This document shows, in pieces, positions 34,956-43,185 of a DNA stretch of 63,635 bases. The stretch lies in the NCBI GenBank assembly GCA_023436395.1, contig JAEZJJ010000005.1, positions 1 to 63,635 of the forward strand, read 5' to 3'. The number at the start of each line of letters is the position of its first letter. The stretch's first letter is position 1. Under the pieces are notes generated by a model that was given only the letters and a program-made list of their open reading frames with translations, was not told the DNA's origin and did not search any database. This DNA comes from Bacillota bacterium. GTDB lineage: Bacteria; Bacillota; Clostridia; Lachnospirales; Cellulosilyticaceae. Position numbers and translations under genes: made by a program.

Positions 34956-36860
34956 TTAAAGGATCATACCTAAAAGTTTATTGCTACGCTCTAAAAAGCG
35001 ATGCATATCATCAGTAGATAAGCTATGATTTGCTAACTGAGCTAAATCATAAAGTTGAGAGCAAAGTAACTGAGTTGTTGCTTCATCTAAATCTTTATGT
35101 GCTAAGGTATGGATAAGAGGATGGTTTTGGTTAAGGACTAAAGTCACTTCATCTTCAGGTAATGGCATATTCATACCTTGCATATTATACATTTTCATCA
35201 TCTCTTGCATACGACGACTTTCTTCAGAAATAAGAAGCATAGAAGCAACATCTTGAGATTTAAGATTTTCTACACTTATTTTAAGTTTATCTTTATGCAG
35301 AACGTCCTTAAACAGTGTGCTTAATTTTTCCTCATAAGACTTATCAGCTTCTTCACCTTTTAAGGCAGAAGAAAGGTCTGAATCAATGCGCATGAATTTT
35401 ACATCTTTATTTTGGTATTCAAGATGTGAAATGAATGGGGCATCAATAGAATGCTCTAAGTAAACTGCAAGGAGATTATTTTCTTTAAAAAGTTTAATGT
35501 ATTGAGATTGGGCAGCATGGTCAGAAACATAGAAAACTTTATTCTCACTCGTTTCTTTTACACTTTCCAAATACTCATTTAAAGTCATATAGTTATCATC
35601 TGTTGTTTTAAATAAAAGGTAATCTTTCATTTTATCAAAGAATTTACTTTCTTTTAAACAACCATATTTAATAAATGGTGCAATATCATCCCAAAACTTC
35701 TTATAGTTATCATTTTCTTTTTTAGAAAGTGAAATAAGTTTATCAGCTACTTTTTTAGTAATATAGTCTGCAATTTTCTTCACAAAACCATCATTTTGAA
35801 GTAAGCTACGAGAAACATTAAGCGGTAAATCAGGACAATCAATAAGCCCTTTAAGTAGAAGTAAGAATTCTGGAATAACTTCTTTAATGTTTTCTGCTAC
35901 GAAAACTTGATTATTGTAAAGTTTAATACGTCCTTCTACAGTTTCTAATTCATGTGAGAGTTTTGGAAAATAAAGGATTCCTTTTAATCTAAAAGGATAA
36001 TCCATATTTAAATGAATCCAAAATAGTGGCTCATTAAAATCATGGAATGTTGAACGATAAAAGGCTTTATAATCTTCATCACTACACTCATTAGGATTTT
36101 TCACATACAGTGGGTGTGAGTCATTAATAGGTGTAGGCACAATAGGTGCTAATTCTTCTTCAGAGAGCTTTTCATCTTTTTCTTTTGCTTCCTCTATTTT
36201 TTTTGCATGTGCAGCAGCTTCTTCAGCTTCTTTTTCTTCATCAATGACATAAATAGGAACAGGCATAAATGAACAATATTTTTCTACTGCTTGTTTGAGT
36301 TCATAGAAATCAAGGAAGGTTTTACTTTCTTCTGTGATAAAGAGCGTAATGCTTGTTCCACGTGTTGTGCGTGAGCCTTCTGAGATTTCATAAGTTGTAC
36401 CACCATCACAAGTCCATTTAATAGCCTTAGTATCTTTATAGGATAAAGTATCAATGACTACCTGTTCAGCTACCATAAAAGCAGAATAAAAACCGAGGCC
36501 AAAGTGACCAATAATTTGATCTTGATCCATTTTATCTTTATATTGTGCGAGGAAATCTTCAGCTCCTGAAAAAGCAATTTGTGTAATATACTTTTCAATT
36601 TCAGCTTCAGTCATACCAATTCCGTTATCGGAAAAGGTAAGTGTTTTATGAGTTTTGTTTAAAGTTACTGTTACCTTAAAAGGTTCTTGTAATGTATCGG
36701 TTGCTTCTCCAATATCACAAAGTTTTTTGAATTTAAGAATAGCATCACAACCATTAGAGATAAGTTCACGAGTGAAAATATCATGGTCTGAATAAAGCCA
36801 CTTTTTGATAATAGGGAAGATATTTTCACTATGAATAGATAAATTACCTTGTTTAGACAT
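34956..36860 (-). CDS. htpG: Molecular chaperone HtpG (Hsp90 family)
   Basis: A 634-residue cytosolic ATP-dependent chaperone. The N-terminal GHKL ATPase domain shows RELISNGCDA with catalytic E32 and N36, DNGIGM, and the lid region GHFGLGFYSAFMVA. A charged Glu/Lys-rich segment at about 205-240 joins it to the middle domain. The C-terminal part is the dimerisation domain. The start is supported by AAGGAGG. Upstream on the minus strand a TTGACA (36963-36968) and CATATT (36940-36945) with 17-bp spacing could be its promoter. I found no CIRCE or CtsR-type repeat. Confidence 0.96.
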   Translation of the reverse strand: MSKQGNLSIHSENIFPIIKKWLYSDHDIFTRELISNGCDAILKFKKLCDIGEATDTLQEPFKVTVTLNKTHKTLTFSDNGIGMTEAEIEKYITQIAFSGAEDFLAQYKDKMDQDQIIGHFGLGFYSAFMVAEQVVIDTLSYKDTKAIKWTCDGGTTYEISEGSRTTRGTSITLFITEESKTFLDFYELKQAVEKYCSFMPVPIYVIDEEKEAEEAAAHAKKIEEAKEKDEKLSEEELAPIVPTPINDSHPLYVKNPNECSDEDYKAFYRSTFHDFNEPLFWIHLNMDYPFRLKGILYFPKLSHELETVEGRIKLYNNQVFVAENIKEVIPEFLLLLKGLIDCPDLPLNVSRSLLQNDGFVKKIADYITKKVADKLISLSKKENDNYKKFWDDIAPFIKYGCLKESKFFDKMKDYLLFKTTDDNYMTLNEYLESVKETSENKVFYVSDHAAQSQYIKLFKENNLLAVYLEHSIDAPFISHLEYQNKDVKFMRIDSDLSSALKGEEADKSYEEKLSTLFKDVLHKDKLKISVENLKSQDVASMLLISEESRRMQEMMKMYNMQGMNMPLPEDEVTLVLNQNHPLIHTLAHKDLDEATTQLLCSQLYDLAQLANHSLSTDDMHRFLERSNKLLGMIL

Positions 36861-36978
36861 AGATAGTCCTCCTTAAATAAATATAATTTTACATTGCTTA
36901 TTATATTTCAAAGATTTAAAGAAAATATAATGCATTATTAATATGGAACAAATAAGAGATGATGTCAAGTAGGTATCT

Positions 36979-37149
36979 TTATTTTATCTTATGATTGACA
37001 AAAATAAGTCCACTAATGCAAAGTAAGCTTGCAGTAATTGACAAAATGGTAATAATAAGATGATGTAAGACAAAGGCAGCTACTAAAAACTGTAAAACAG
37101 TCATGATTAGCAATAAAATAAAGCTAAGTTGTAATTTTCCATAATTCAT
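36979..37149 (-). CDS. Small two-helix membrane protein
   Basis: A 56-residue ORF on the minus strand. The sequence begins MNYGKLQLSFILLL and ends in NHKIK. It contains two hydrophobic helices (about residues 8-28 and 31-51) with a short basic tail. A run of six G residues followed by A, about six bases before the ATG, serves as a strong ribosome binding site. It lies 82 bases downstream of the DUF5721-like gene on the same strand and could belong to its operon. No family recognised. Confidence 0.6.
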   Translation of the reverse strand: MNYGKLQLSFILLLIMTVLQFLVAAFVLHHLIITILSITASLLCISGLIFVNHKIK

Positions 37150-37231
37150 TTCAAAATCCCCCCATAGTATTCAAGAAAACAACAATGAGATTCACTTAGC
37201 CTCCAATAAAGCATACCGAGTGAAAGATAGC

Positions 37232-37693
37232 TTAAATAAATTGATATTTAAATAGGAAGTTTTTAATCTTTTCATCCCATAATTGCTCACTACTTTTATC
37301 TAGTGTAAAAGTTTTATAAGCCATTCCTGTGCTACAAGTCATTTGATTATCTTTAAATGTGATGTTTAAGTAAAAAGTAGATGCATCAGGAGATAGTCCT
37401 TCCGTTTTCTCTGTATTCGTTGAAAGTATAATTTTAAAATAAGTAGGTAATTTATGTCCCGACATAAGTTCATAAACATGTTTACGAATTTCTCCCCAAG
37501 TTAGAAAATGAGAGAGATTCGAAGTCTCTTCCTGGAGGATATCTTTAAAATAATCCTGATTGCGTTCACCAGCAAGTATGAGCTTAAAGGCCATATGTGC
37601 CACTACTTCTCTGACTTCAAAGGTGTCAAATAAGTCGGATTTAAGCAGTTTGGACATAAATTCCTTACGATTAGTAATATCAAAGCTTTGCAT
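37232..37693 (-). CDS. DUF5721-like protein
   Basis: A 153-residue cytosolic protein that resembles the DUF5721 family found mainly in Lachnospiraceae (FDITNRKEFMSKLLKSDLFDTFEVREV, HVYELMSGHKLPTYFKIIL). Function is not known. An AAAGGAG site precedes the ATG. It follows truA on the same strand with a gap of 27 bases, so the two are probably co-transcribed. The family call is by memory of its N-terminal pattern and is moderately sure. Confidence 0.65.
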   Translation of the reverse strand: MQSFDITNRKEFMSKLLKSDLFDTFEVREVVAHMAFKLILAGERNQDYFKDILQEETSNLSHFLTWGEIRKHVYELMSGHKLPTYFKIILSTNTEKTEGLSPDASTFYLNITFKDNQMTCSTGMAYKTFTLDKSSEQLWDEKIKNFLFKYQFI

Positions 37694-37720
37694 AATAAAC
37701 TCCTTTCCATAGAATCACTT

Positions 37721-38461
37721 TTAATAGTCAACACGCATCATACATAAGCCGTGAGGAGGAGCTGTAAAGCCTGCTTCACTACGTAATCCGTTTTCTAATA
37801 AGAGGGGAATTTCCTCTGGCTCACGTGTTCCTAGTCCAATTTCGATAAGGGTTCCTGTTAAAATGCGTACCATGTGCTGTAAGAAACCATTGCCTTCATA
37901 GGTAAATTTAATAAGTGAACCTTCCTGGGTAATAGAAATGGCAAATAGGTGACGTACTGTGGACTTTGTTTTAGATTTTAAAGAAGTAAAGGCCTTATAA
38001 TCGTGAGTACCTAATAAGTAACCTGCTGCTTTTTCCATGCGTGGGATATCTAGGGATTCTTTAACATGATAGGCATATTTTAAAGTAAAAGGATCAGCAA
38101 ATAGCCCACTATCTACAGTATACGTATAACACTTACGAAGGACATTATATCTAGAGTGAAAACGTGGGGAAGCTATACCAAGATCCACTACAGCGATATC
38201 CTGTGGTAAATAACTACTTAAATAGTTAAGCAGCTCAGTAGGCTCTAAAAAATGTTCGCTGTGGAAGTTGCAAACTTGTCCTTTAGAATGTACTCCTGCA
38301 TCTGTTCTACCAGAGGCAATAAGCTGAATTTTTTCATCAAAACATCTAGAAAGAACAAGTTCTAATTTACCTTGAATTGTTTTCTCAGGGTGTTTAGTTT
38401 GCTTTTGAAAGCCATTATATTTTGAACCATCATAGGCAATTGTTAATTTATAGTTTGTCAT
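37721..38461 (-). CDS. truA: tRNA pseudouridine(38-40) synthase
   Basis: A 246-residue enzyme that isomerises uridines 38-40 in the tRNA anticodon arm. The catalytic Asp is D54 in SGRTDAGVHS. Other TruA motifs are IAYDGSKYNGFQKQ, the RCYTYTVDSG strand and FLQHMVRILTGTLIEIG. The frame is open to 38515, but an AAGAGG site supports the ATG at 38461, which also gives the usual N-terminus. It heads a likely operon with the DUF5721-like gene. Confidence 0.95.
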   Translation of the reverse strand: MTNYKLTIAYDGSKYNGFQKQTKHPEKTIQGKLELVLSRCFDEKIQLIASGRTDAGVHSKGQVCNFHSEHFLEPTELLNYLSSYLPQDIAVVDLGIASPRFHSRYNVLRKCYTYTVDSGLFADPFTLKYAYHVKESLDIPRMEKAAGYLLGTHDYKAFTSLKSKTKSTVRHLFAISITQEGSLIKFTYEGNGFLQHMVRILTGTLIEIGLGTREPEEIPLLLENGLRSEAGFTAPPHGLCMMRVDY

Positions 38462-38598
38462 AATAAACCTCTTCTTATTATATAGTACATAGCATTTTAG
38501 GTTAGTATAGCACAAAATCGTAATAAAATCTTTTAAAGCATCTACTAAAAGAGGAAAAATTATACTTCTGTAATAGGATATAAATAGATAAATGGCAA

Positions 38599-38642
38599 AA
38601 AACCGAACAAAAAAATAAGAAGTTTAAAAAAAGTTCGGAAAA
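38599..38642 (+). promoter_or_regulatory. Inverted PurBox pair (PurR operator)
   Basis: CCGAAC at 38603-38608 and its inverse GTTCGG at 38633-38638 lie in A-rich flanks. Each box matches the Bacillus PurR consensus AWWWCCGAACWWT at 12 of 13 positions. The 24 bases between the cores equal the usual 16-base gap between full boxes. The pair ends five bases before the -35 of a purine permease gene. Confidence 0.8.
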
Positions 38643-38646
38643 ACTA

Positions 38647-38675
38647 TTGACCTCTTATAAAAATTTAGATATGAT
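38647..38675 (+). promoter_or_regulatory. Promoter of the purine permease gene
   Basis: TTGACC at 38647-38652, a 17-bp spacer and TATGAT at 38670-38675, 45 bases before the start codon. Confidence 0.8.
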
Positions 38676-38719
38676 AAGCAAGGATAAACTGGTTAACATA
38701 AACTAACTGAGGAGGCAAC

Positions 38720-40081
38720 ATGGAATTCTTTAAATTAAAACAAAATCATACGACAGTTAAGAAAGAGATTGTAGCTGGGATTACGACATTTATGACTATG
38801 GCCTATATTTTGGCAGTTAATCCTGATATTTTAAGTGCAGCTCACATGAACAAACAAGGTGTATTTGTTGCTACTATAGTGGCAGCTATATTGGGGACGG
38901 TACTTATGGGGGTATGTGCCAATTATCCTTTTGCTTTAGCACCAGGGATGGGGCTGAATGCATTTTTTGCTTATACCGTTGTTTTAAAGATGGGATATTC
39001 ATGGCAGTTTGCATTAGCAGCAGTATTTGTAGAAGGATTAATATTTATTTTATTAACAGCATGTAATGTAAGAGAGGCCCTTTTTAATGCGATTCCCAAA
39101 TGTATGAAGTATGCTGTAAGTGCGGGAATCGGCTTATTTATTGCCTTTCTTGGTTTCCAAAATGCAGGGGTTGTGGTAGCAGATGGTGCAACTTATGTGA
39201 CATTAGGGAGTATGATTGCACCACAAAGTGTATTATGTATAGTAGGGGTTATATTGACGGTTATTTTAATGAAGCGTAATGTAAAGGGGGCTATGCTCAT
39301 TGGTATTTTAGGAACATGGGGACTAGGAATAGTTGCTCAGTTAACAGGATGGTATGTAGTGAATCCAGAAATTGGACAATATTCACTGATTCCAAGCTTT
39401 ACATCTCATGGCTCATTATTGGCAGGATTTAAAGAGGTAGCATTTAAACTGCCAGAGCTTTCAGAGATTTTTGGTAGCGTAGAAAGTATTCTCAACTTTA
39501 TCATTGTTGTATTCTGTTTTTTATTTGTAGATTTATTTGATACATTAGGGACGCTTATGGGAGTGGCAACCAAAGTAGGGTATTTAAATGAAAAGGGAGA
39601 GTTACCTCGTATTAAACAAGCATTTTTTGCAGATGCTGTAGCTACATCAGTAGGCGCACTTTTGGGCACTTCAACAGTAACGACTTTTGTTGAAAGTACA
39701 GCAGGTGTGATGGAGGGAGGACGTACAGGGCTTACTGCGATTACGACAGCTATATGTTTTGCTGTGGCACTGTTCTTATCACCCATCTTTTTAGCCATTC
39801 CAAGTTTTGCAACAGCACCAGCGCTAATTGTGGTGGGGGTACTTATGCTAGATAGTATTTTAGAAATAGATTTTACAGACATAACAGAAGCACTTCCTGC
39901 TTTTCTCACAATGGTGATGATGCCATTTACTGCAAGTATTGCAGAAGGGATTATATTTGGGGGGATTTCTTATGTAGTGATTAAGGTGTTTACAGGTAAG
40001 AGAAAAGACGTAAGTGTGATGATGTATATATTGGCAATTTTATTTACATTAAAGCTCATGCTTACTTCAGTTGTTCATTAA
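38720..40081 (+). CDS. Guanine/hypoxanthine (AzgA/PbuG-type) permease
   Basis: A 453-residue polytopic transporter of the nucleobase-cation symporter-2 (AzgA-like) group, importing hypoxanthine, guanine or adenine. Signatures are GITTFMTMAYILAVNP, FALAPGMGLNAFFAYTVV, FVDLFDTLGTLMGVA and TTFVESTAGVMEGGRTGLTA. About 12 membrane segments can be drawn. A GAGGAGG site precedes the ATG. The upstream PurBox pair fits a purine substrate and PurR control. It is monocistronic, ending at a very long hairpin. The exact base transported cannot be read from sequence. Confidence 0.92.
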   Translation: MEFFKLKQNHTTVKKEIVAGITTFMTMAYILAVNPDILSAAHMNKQGVFVATIVAAILGTVLMGVCANYPFALAPGMGLNAFFAYTVVLKMGYSWQFALAAVFVEGLIFILLTACNVREALFNAIPKCMKYAVSAGIGLFIAFLGFQNAGVVVADGATYVTLGSMIAPQSVLCIVGVILTVILMKRNVKGAMLIGILGTWGLGIVAQLTGWYVVNPEIGQYSLIPSFTSHGSLLAGFKEVAFKLPELSEIFGSVESILNFIIVVFCFLFVDLFDTLGTLMGVATKVGYLNEKGELPRIKQAFFADAVATSVGALLGTSTVTTFVESTAGVMEGGRTGLTAITTAICFAVALFLSPIFLAIPSFATAPALIVVGVLMLDSILEIDFTDITEALPAFLTMVMMPFTASIAEGIIFGGISYVVIKVFTGKRKDVSVMMYILAILFTLKLMLTSVVH

Positions 40082-40103
40082 AAACGCATAAATTAAGAAA
40101 GTG

Positions 40104-40167
40104 AAATAAATAAAAAGTTCGATAGTCGATAGTGCAGTACTACGACTATCGAACTTTTTATTTATTT
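40104..40167. terminator. Long terminator hairpin after the purine permease
   Basis: A perfect 25-bp inverted repeat (40104-40128 with 40143-40167) around a 14-nt loop that itself holds a TAGT/ACTA pair. The right arm includes a T5 run. Confidence 0.9.
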
Positions 40168-40409
40168 AAGTAATATTATATATAATTTGGTTTTATATGT
40201 TTAAGTAAAGTGCAATAGGTGTCGATATAAACATGAGGAAATGTACTCTTAATAAATAAATTTGTATTTAAAATGGCATAATGATAAAATAGAGAAAATT
40301 TCCTATTATCTTATTTTGTTTAATGAGTAGGTTAGAAAAGATAAAATAACAAAATAAGAATGACTGTACATAATGATGAAGAATGTGACTGAAGAGAAGG
40401 GGGACAAAT
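40168..40409. other. AT-rich intergenic stretch without a recognisable gene
   Basis: About 240 bases between the permease terminator and the MazF-like gene. I see no ORF with a ribosome binding site, no riboswitch motif and no convincing paired -35/-10 hexamers. It presumably holds the promoter of the gene at 40410. Confidence 0.5.
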
Positions 40410-40931
40410 GTGAATAATGAAGAATTTATGCTAAAGATTATGGAGGAATTTAGTAGCATAAAGAACTATGAGCAAAAGAGGGGGTTTTTAGAAGATCTGA
40501 ATTATCATGTTGGACAAATTAAATATTTCTATGATGAGTTGACTCCCAATCAAACAGGGGATGCTTCAACCACCTTTTATCGGCCTAAACAATTACCTAA
40601 GGTTCATCAAATAGCCTACTTTAATTTAACCAGAGGTTTTCCAAAGGAATTATATGGTGGCCACTGGTGTTATGTTTTTAAATATTTTAAAACAAAGTTT
40701 GTCATTATACCTACAACATCTGTAAAGATAGATTCCTTACCACCGGATAAAGAATTCCAAATGGATATTGAGGTAAAAAACTTTACAAATCATTACATAA
40801 CGAGATTACAAATAGGAGATATGCGTACTGTAGATATTCAGCGATTGTATCCTGCAAAAGGATTCTATGATGTATTAACTGATAAGCAGCTGATTATAGA
40901 TAATGTAAGTCGCATTTTATTAGAAGAGTGA
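40410..40931 (+). CDS. PemK/MazF-superfamily-like protein with N-terminal extension
   Basis: A 173-residue protein. A helical N-terminal part (about 1-60) precedes a domain (about 65-150) whose strand pattern recalls MazF/PemK toxins: HQIAYFNLTRGFPKELYGGHWCYVFKYFKTKFVIIPTTSVK, then ITRLQIGDMRTVDIQRLYP. The GTG start has an AAGGGGGA site. No antitoxin-like small ORF precedes it, so it is not an ordinary toxin-antitoxin pair. The resemblance is by eye and distant; it may be a non-toxic relative. Confidence 0.5.
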   Translation: MNNEEFMLKIMEEFSSIKNYEQKRGFLEDLNYHVGQIKYFYDELTPNQTGDASTTFYRPKQLPKVHQIAYFNLTRGFPKELYGGHWCYVFKYFKTKFVIIPTTSVKIDSLPPDKEFQMDIEVKNFTNHYITRLQIGDMRTVDIQRLYPAKGFYDVLTDKQLIIDNVSRILLEE

Positions 40932-40976
40932 TTTCTCAATATAAAAGTGAGAGCATAATAATATAGTATAAGTAGA

Positions 40977-41004
40977 AACTGCTATATATCAATATATAGC
41001 AGTT
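40977..41004 (+). terminator. Hairpin after the MazF-like gene
   Basis: A 12-bp perfect stem (40977-40988 with 40993-41004) with a TCAA loop. The following tail is only mildly T-rich. Confidence 0.6.
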
Positions 41005-41094
41005 ATGTTATTGAATAGGATAAATGGGGATGCTTTATTTTGATTAAAAATTGTAATATAATTAATATATTATGATATAAATGGAGGAAGATAA

Positions 41095-41730
41095 ATGATT
41101 AATACTACTATTGTAGGGTATGGAGAAATGATACCTTCTAGTATGAAAACGTATATAGAGCGATTAGAACAGCATTTATCCAGTTATTATCCAGCAATTT
41201 CTTGGCGTATTTATGATGTCAAGATGAAGAAGGGGGCTATGAGTGAGCTTAGGCAACACCTAGAAAAGAAGGTGCTGAACTATCATCCTAACATTATTTT
41301 TATTAGACTTTCTTCTCAGGACATTGATATAGAACGAGGTGATTTTGTAGGCAAAGCATGTTTAGAAAACTATTTAAGTGAACTACTAGAGGAAATGATA
41401 GGACATAATAACCGAACAGGACTTAATAATTGTATACCTATTCCTATTGTGATAACGCCACCACCTATTCATGAGAAGATGGAGAGGAGAGGACGTACCA
41501 ATAATAGGTTGCAGCAATACATATATGCCCTAAAGCAAGTGGCCTTAGCAAAAAAGAGTATAGTCATTGATTTATATGGAGAAATTAATAAAAAACTAAA
41601 TAAAGAAAAATATATTTTAGAAGAAGGGTATGGATTAACACAAGAAGGTGAAAACTTATTATATGACTTAAGCTTTATAGAACTCACAAGGCTAATTGAT
41701 TATCAAGGGGTAATTAAGAATAGAGAATAA
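41095..41730 (+). CDS. SGNH-hydrolase-like protein lacking catalytic residues
   Basis: A 211-residue protein with the layout of SGNH/GDSL hydrolases but degenerate blocks. Block I, normally GDS, reads GYGEMIPS at residues 8-15. Block III, normally GxND, reads SSQD. Block V, normally DxxH, is YGLTQEG. The fold elements (PNIIFIRLSSQDID, IPIVITPPPIHEK, KKSIVIDLYGEI) are kept. An enzymatic role seems unlikely if the alignment is right. A TGGAGGA site precedes the ATG. It sits directly upstream of the htrA-like gene but is separated from it by a regulated promoter region. Confidence 0.5.
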   Translation: MINTTIVGYGEMIPSSMKTYIERLEQHLSSYYPAISWRIYDVKMKKGAMSELRQHLEKKVLNYHPNIIFIRLSSQDIDIERGDFVGKACLENYLSELLEEMIGHNNRTGLNNCIPIPIVITPPPIHEKMERRGRTNNRLQQYIYALKQVALAKKSIVIDLYGEINKKLNKEKYILEEGYGLTQEGENLLYDLSFIELTRLIDYQGVIKNRE

Positions 41731-41731
41731 A

Positions 41732-41785
41732 TTCAATGTTTTTTCAGTGAATCTTCAAAAACCCATCACTTAAGGCCTTTATGAT
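41732..41785 (+). promoter_or_regulatory. Phased TTCA repeat operator and promoter of the htrA-like gene
   Basis: TTCA at 41732, 41743 and 41754 and ATCA at 41765 recur at exactly 11-bp steps. TATGAT (41780-41785) starts 15 bases after the ATCA start. An 11-bp direct-repeat period is typical of OmpR/PhoB-family regulators. The same arrangement precedes the prsA-like gene at 45307. Confidence 0.6.
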
Positions 41786-41827
41786 TTACTTATATAAAGC
41801 AAAAGAAATATGTAAGGAGGTTTTATT

Positions 41828-43084
41828 ATGAGTGAATGGAATAACGAATATGAAGAGAAAGAAAGTCGTTCAAGTGTGGAAATAAATGAAATAGAGAGAC
41901 AATCAATATCGCAGTCTTTTGAGACTAAGGATGAAAAACCTAAAAAGAAACGTGGAAAAGGGAAATGGCTTATTTTGACAGCAGTAGTAGGTTTAGCCTC
42001 TTTTGGTGGTGGAAGCCTATACACATCTTACCAATGGATGGAAAAATATGAAACATCTCAAGGAACGGATAAAGTACTTAATACAGAAAATACATCTCTT
42101 ATTATACCTACAGCCACAAGTAGTAATAGTACAAGTATAGCAGAGGTAGCTAAAAAAGCAGCTGATTCAGTGGTAGAAATCTCTACAGAGGTAGTTGCAA
42201 CAGATGATTTCTTTGGACAATTTATTACACAAGGTGCTGGTAGTGGTGTTGTACTTACTGAGGATGGTTATATTATAACTAATAATCATGTTATTAGTGG
42301 AGCTAAAAAGATTACTGTACGTTTAACAAATGGTAAGGAATATACTGCTAAATTAACAGGAACAGACTCTCAAACAGATGTAGCAGTTCTTAAAATAGAG
42401 CTACAAAATGAAAAGCTTACACCTGCTCAGTTGGGGGATTCGGATAAGTTAATTGTGGGAGAAACTGCTGTTGCTATTGGAAACCCATTAGGAAAACTAG
42501 GGGGAACAGTAACAAACGGCATTATCAGTGCCCTTGACCGAGAGATTTCAATTAGTGGTCGTACCATGAGATTATTACAAACGAATGCAGCAATTAATCC
42601 AGGAAACTCTGGTGGTGGTTTATTTAATAGTCAAGGTCAGCTTATAGGATTAGTTGTGGCTAAATCAACAGCTTCTGATGTAGAAGGCTTAGGCTTTGCT
42701 ATTCCTGTTAATAAAGTAAAAGAAGTGGCAGATTCCTTAATTAAAAATGGCTATGTATCAGGTCGCCCAGCTTTAGGTGTTAAGGTGGTGGATGTAGACT
42801 CATGGCAAACTGCAATGCAATACGGTTTAAACCAAACAGGTGTTTATGTTGCAGGTCTTACAGAAGGCGGCAATGCAAGTGCTGCAGGTCTTAAAGAAGG
42901 AGATTTTATTGTAGGCATTGAAGATACACAAGTTACGAGTACAGGAGATATTTCTAATATTTTGTCTGGTCATAAAATAGGTGACATTGTAAAAGTAACT
43001 GTTTCTAGAAAAGGCAAATTTGTAAACATTCAACTGAAATTAACAGAGCTTAAACCAGAGCAAGCTAAAGTCAGCGAAAACTAA
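41828..43084 (+). CDS. HtrA/DegP-like membrane-anchored serine protease with PDZ domain
   Basis: A 418-residue S1C protease for surveillance of misfolded exported proteins. A charged cytosolic N-terminus (1-45) and one membrane helix (about 46-66) precede a trypsin-like domain with catalytic triad H154 (NNHVI), D184 (TDVAVLK) and S261 (GNSGGG). A PDZ domain (about 310-405, ending before ELKPEQAK) binds substrate tails. An AAGGAGG site precedes the ATG. A two-component pair follows directly, the order seen for CssRS-controlled proteases in Bacillus, and phased repeats lie upstream. Confidence 0.94.
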   Translation: MSEWNNEYEEKESRSSVEINEIERQSISQSFETKDEKPKKKRGKGKWLILTAVVGLASFGGGSLYTSYQWMEKYETSQGTDKVLNTENTSLIIPTATSSNSTSIAEVAKKAADSVVEISTEVVATDDFFGQFITQGAGSGVVLTEDGYIITNNHVISGAKKITVRLTNGKEYTAKLTGTDSQTDVAVLKIELQNEKLTPAQLGDSDKLIVGETAVAIGNPLGKLGGTVTNGIISALDREISISGRTMRLLQTNAAINPGNSGGGLFNSQGQLIGLVVAKSTASDVEGLGFAIPVNKVKEVADSLIKNGYVSGRPALGVKVVDVDSWQTAMQYGLNQTGVYVAGLTEGGNASAAGLKEGDFIVGIEDTQVTSTGDISNILSGHKIGDIVKVTVSRKGKFVNIQLKLTELKPEQAKVSEN

Positions 43085-43112
43085 AATATGAATAGCATTC
43101 AATTAACATGAT

Positions 43113-43140
43113 AAAAAGGTGACAGTTGTCGCCTTTTTGT
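43113..43140 (+). terminator. Terminator after the htrA-like gene
   Basis: A 12-bp stem (43113-43124 with 43127-43138, one G-U pair) ending in a T5 run. It reduces read-through into the response regulator gene. Confidence 0.8.
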
Positions 43141-43185
43141 TGTAGTGTAGAGGCAAAACCCATTTATCGTATTAAGGAGGTTAAT

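Noticed and set aside
39406..39909. 167-codon antisense ORF inside the purine permease gene
   Set aside because: It lies wholly within a well-conserved transporter gene in the opposite strand, has a low-complexity Ser/Thr/Ile-rich composition and no ribosome binding site.
40268..40459. 63-codon minus-strand ORF overlapping the start of the MazF-like gene
   Set aside because: Low-complexity Phe/Leu/Ser translation of an AT-rich spacer with no start signal.
41412..41417. Single CCGAAC resembling a PurBox
   Set aside because: It is inside a coding sequence, unpaired and not near a promoter.
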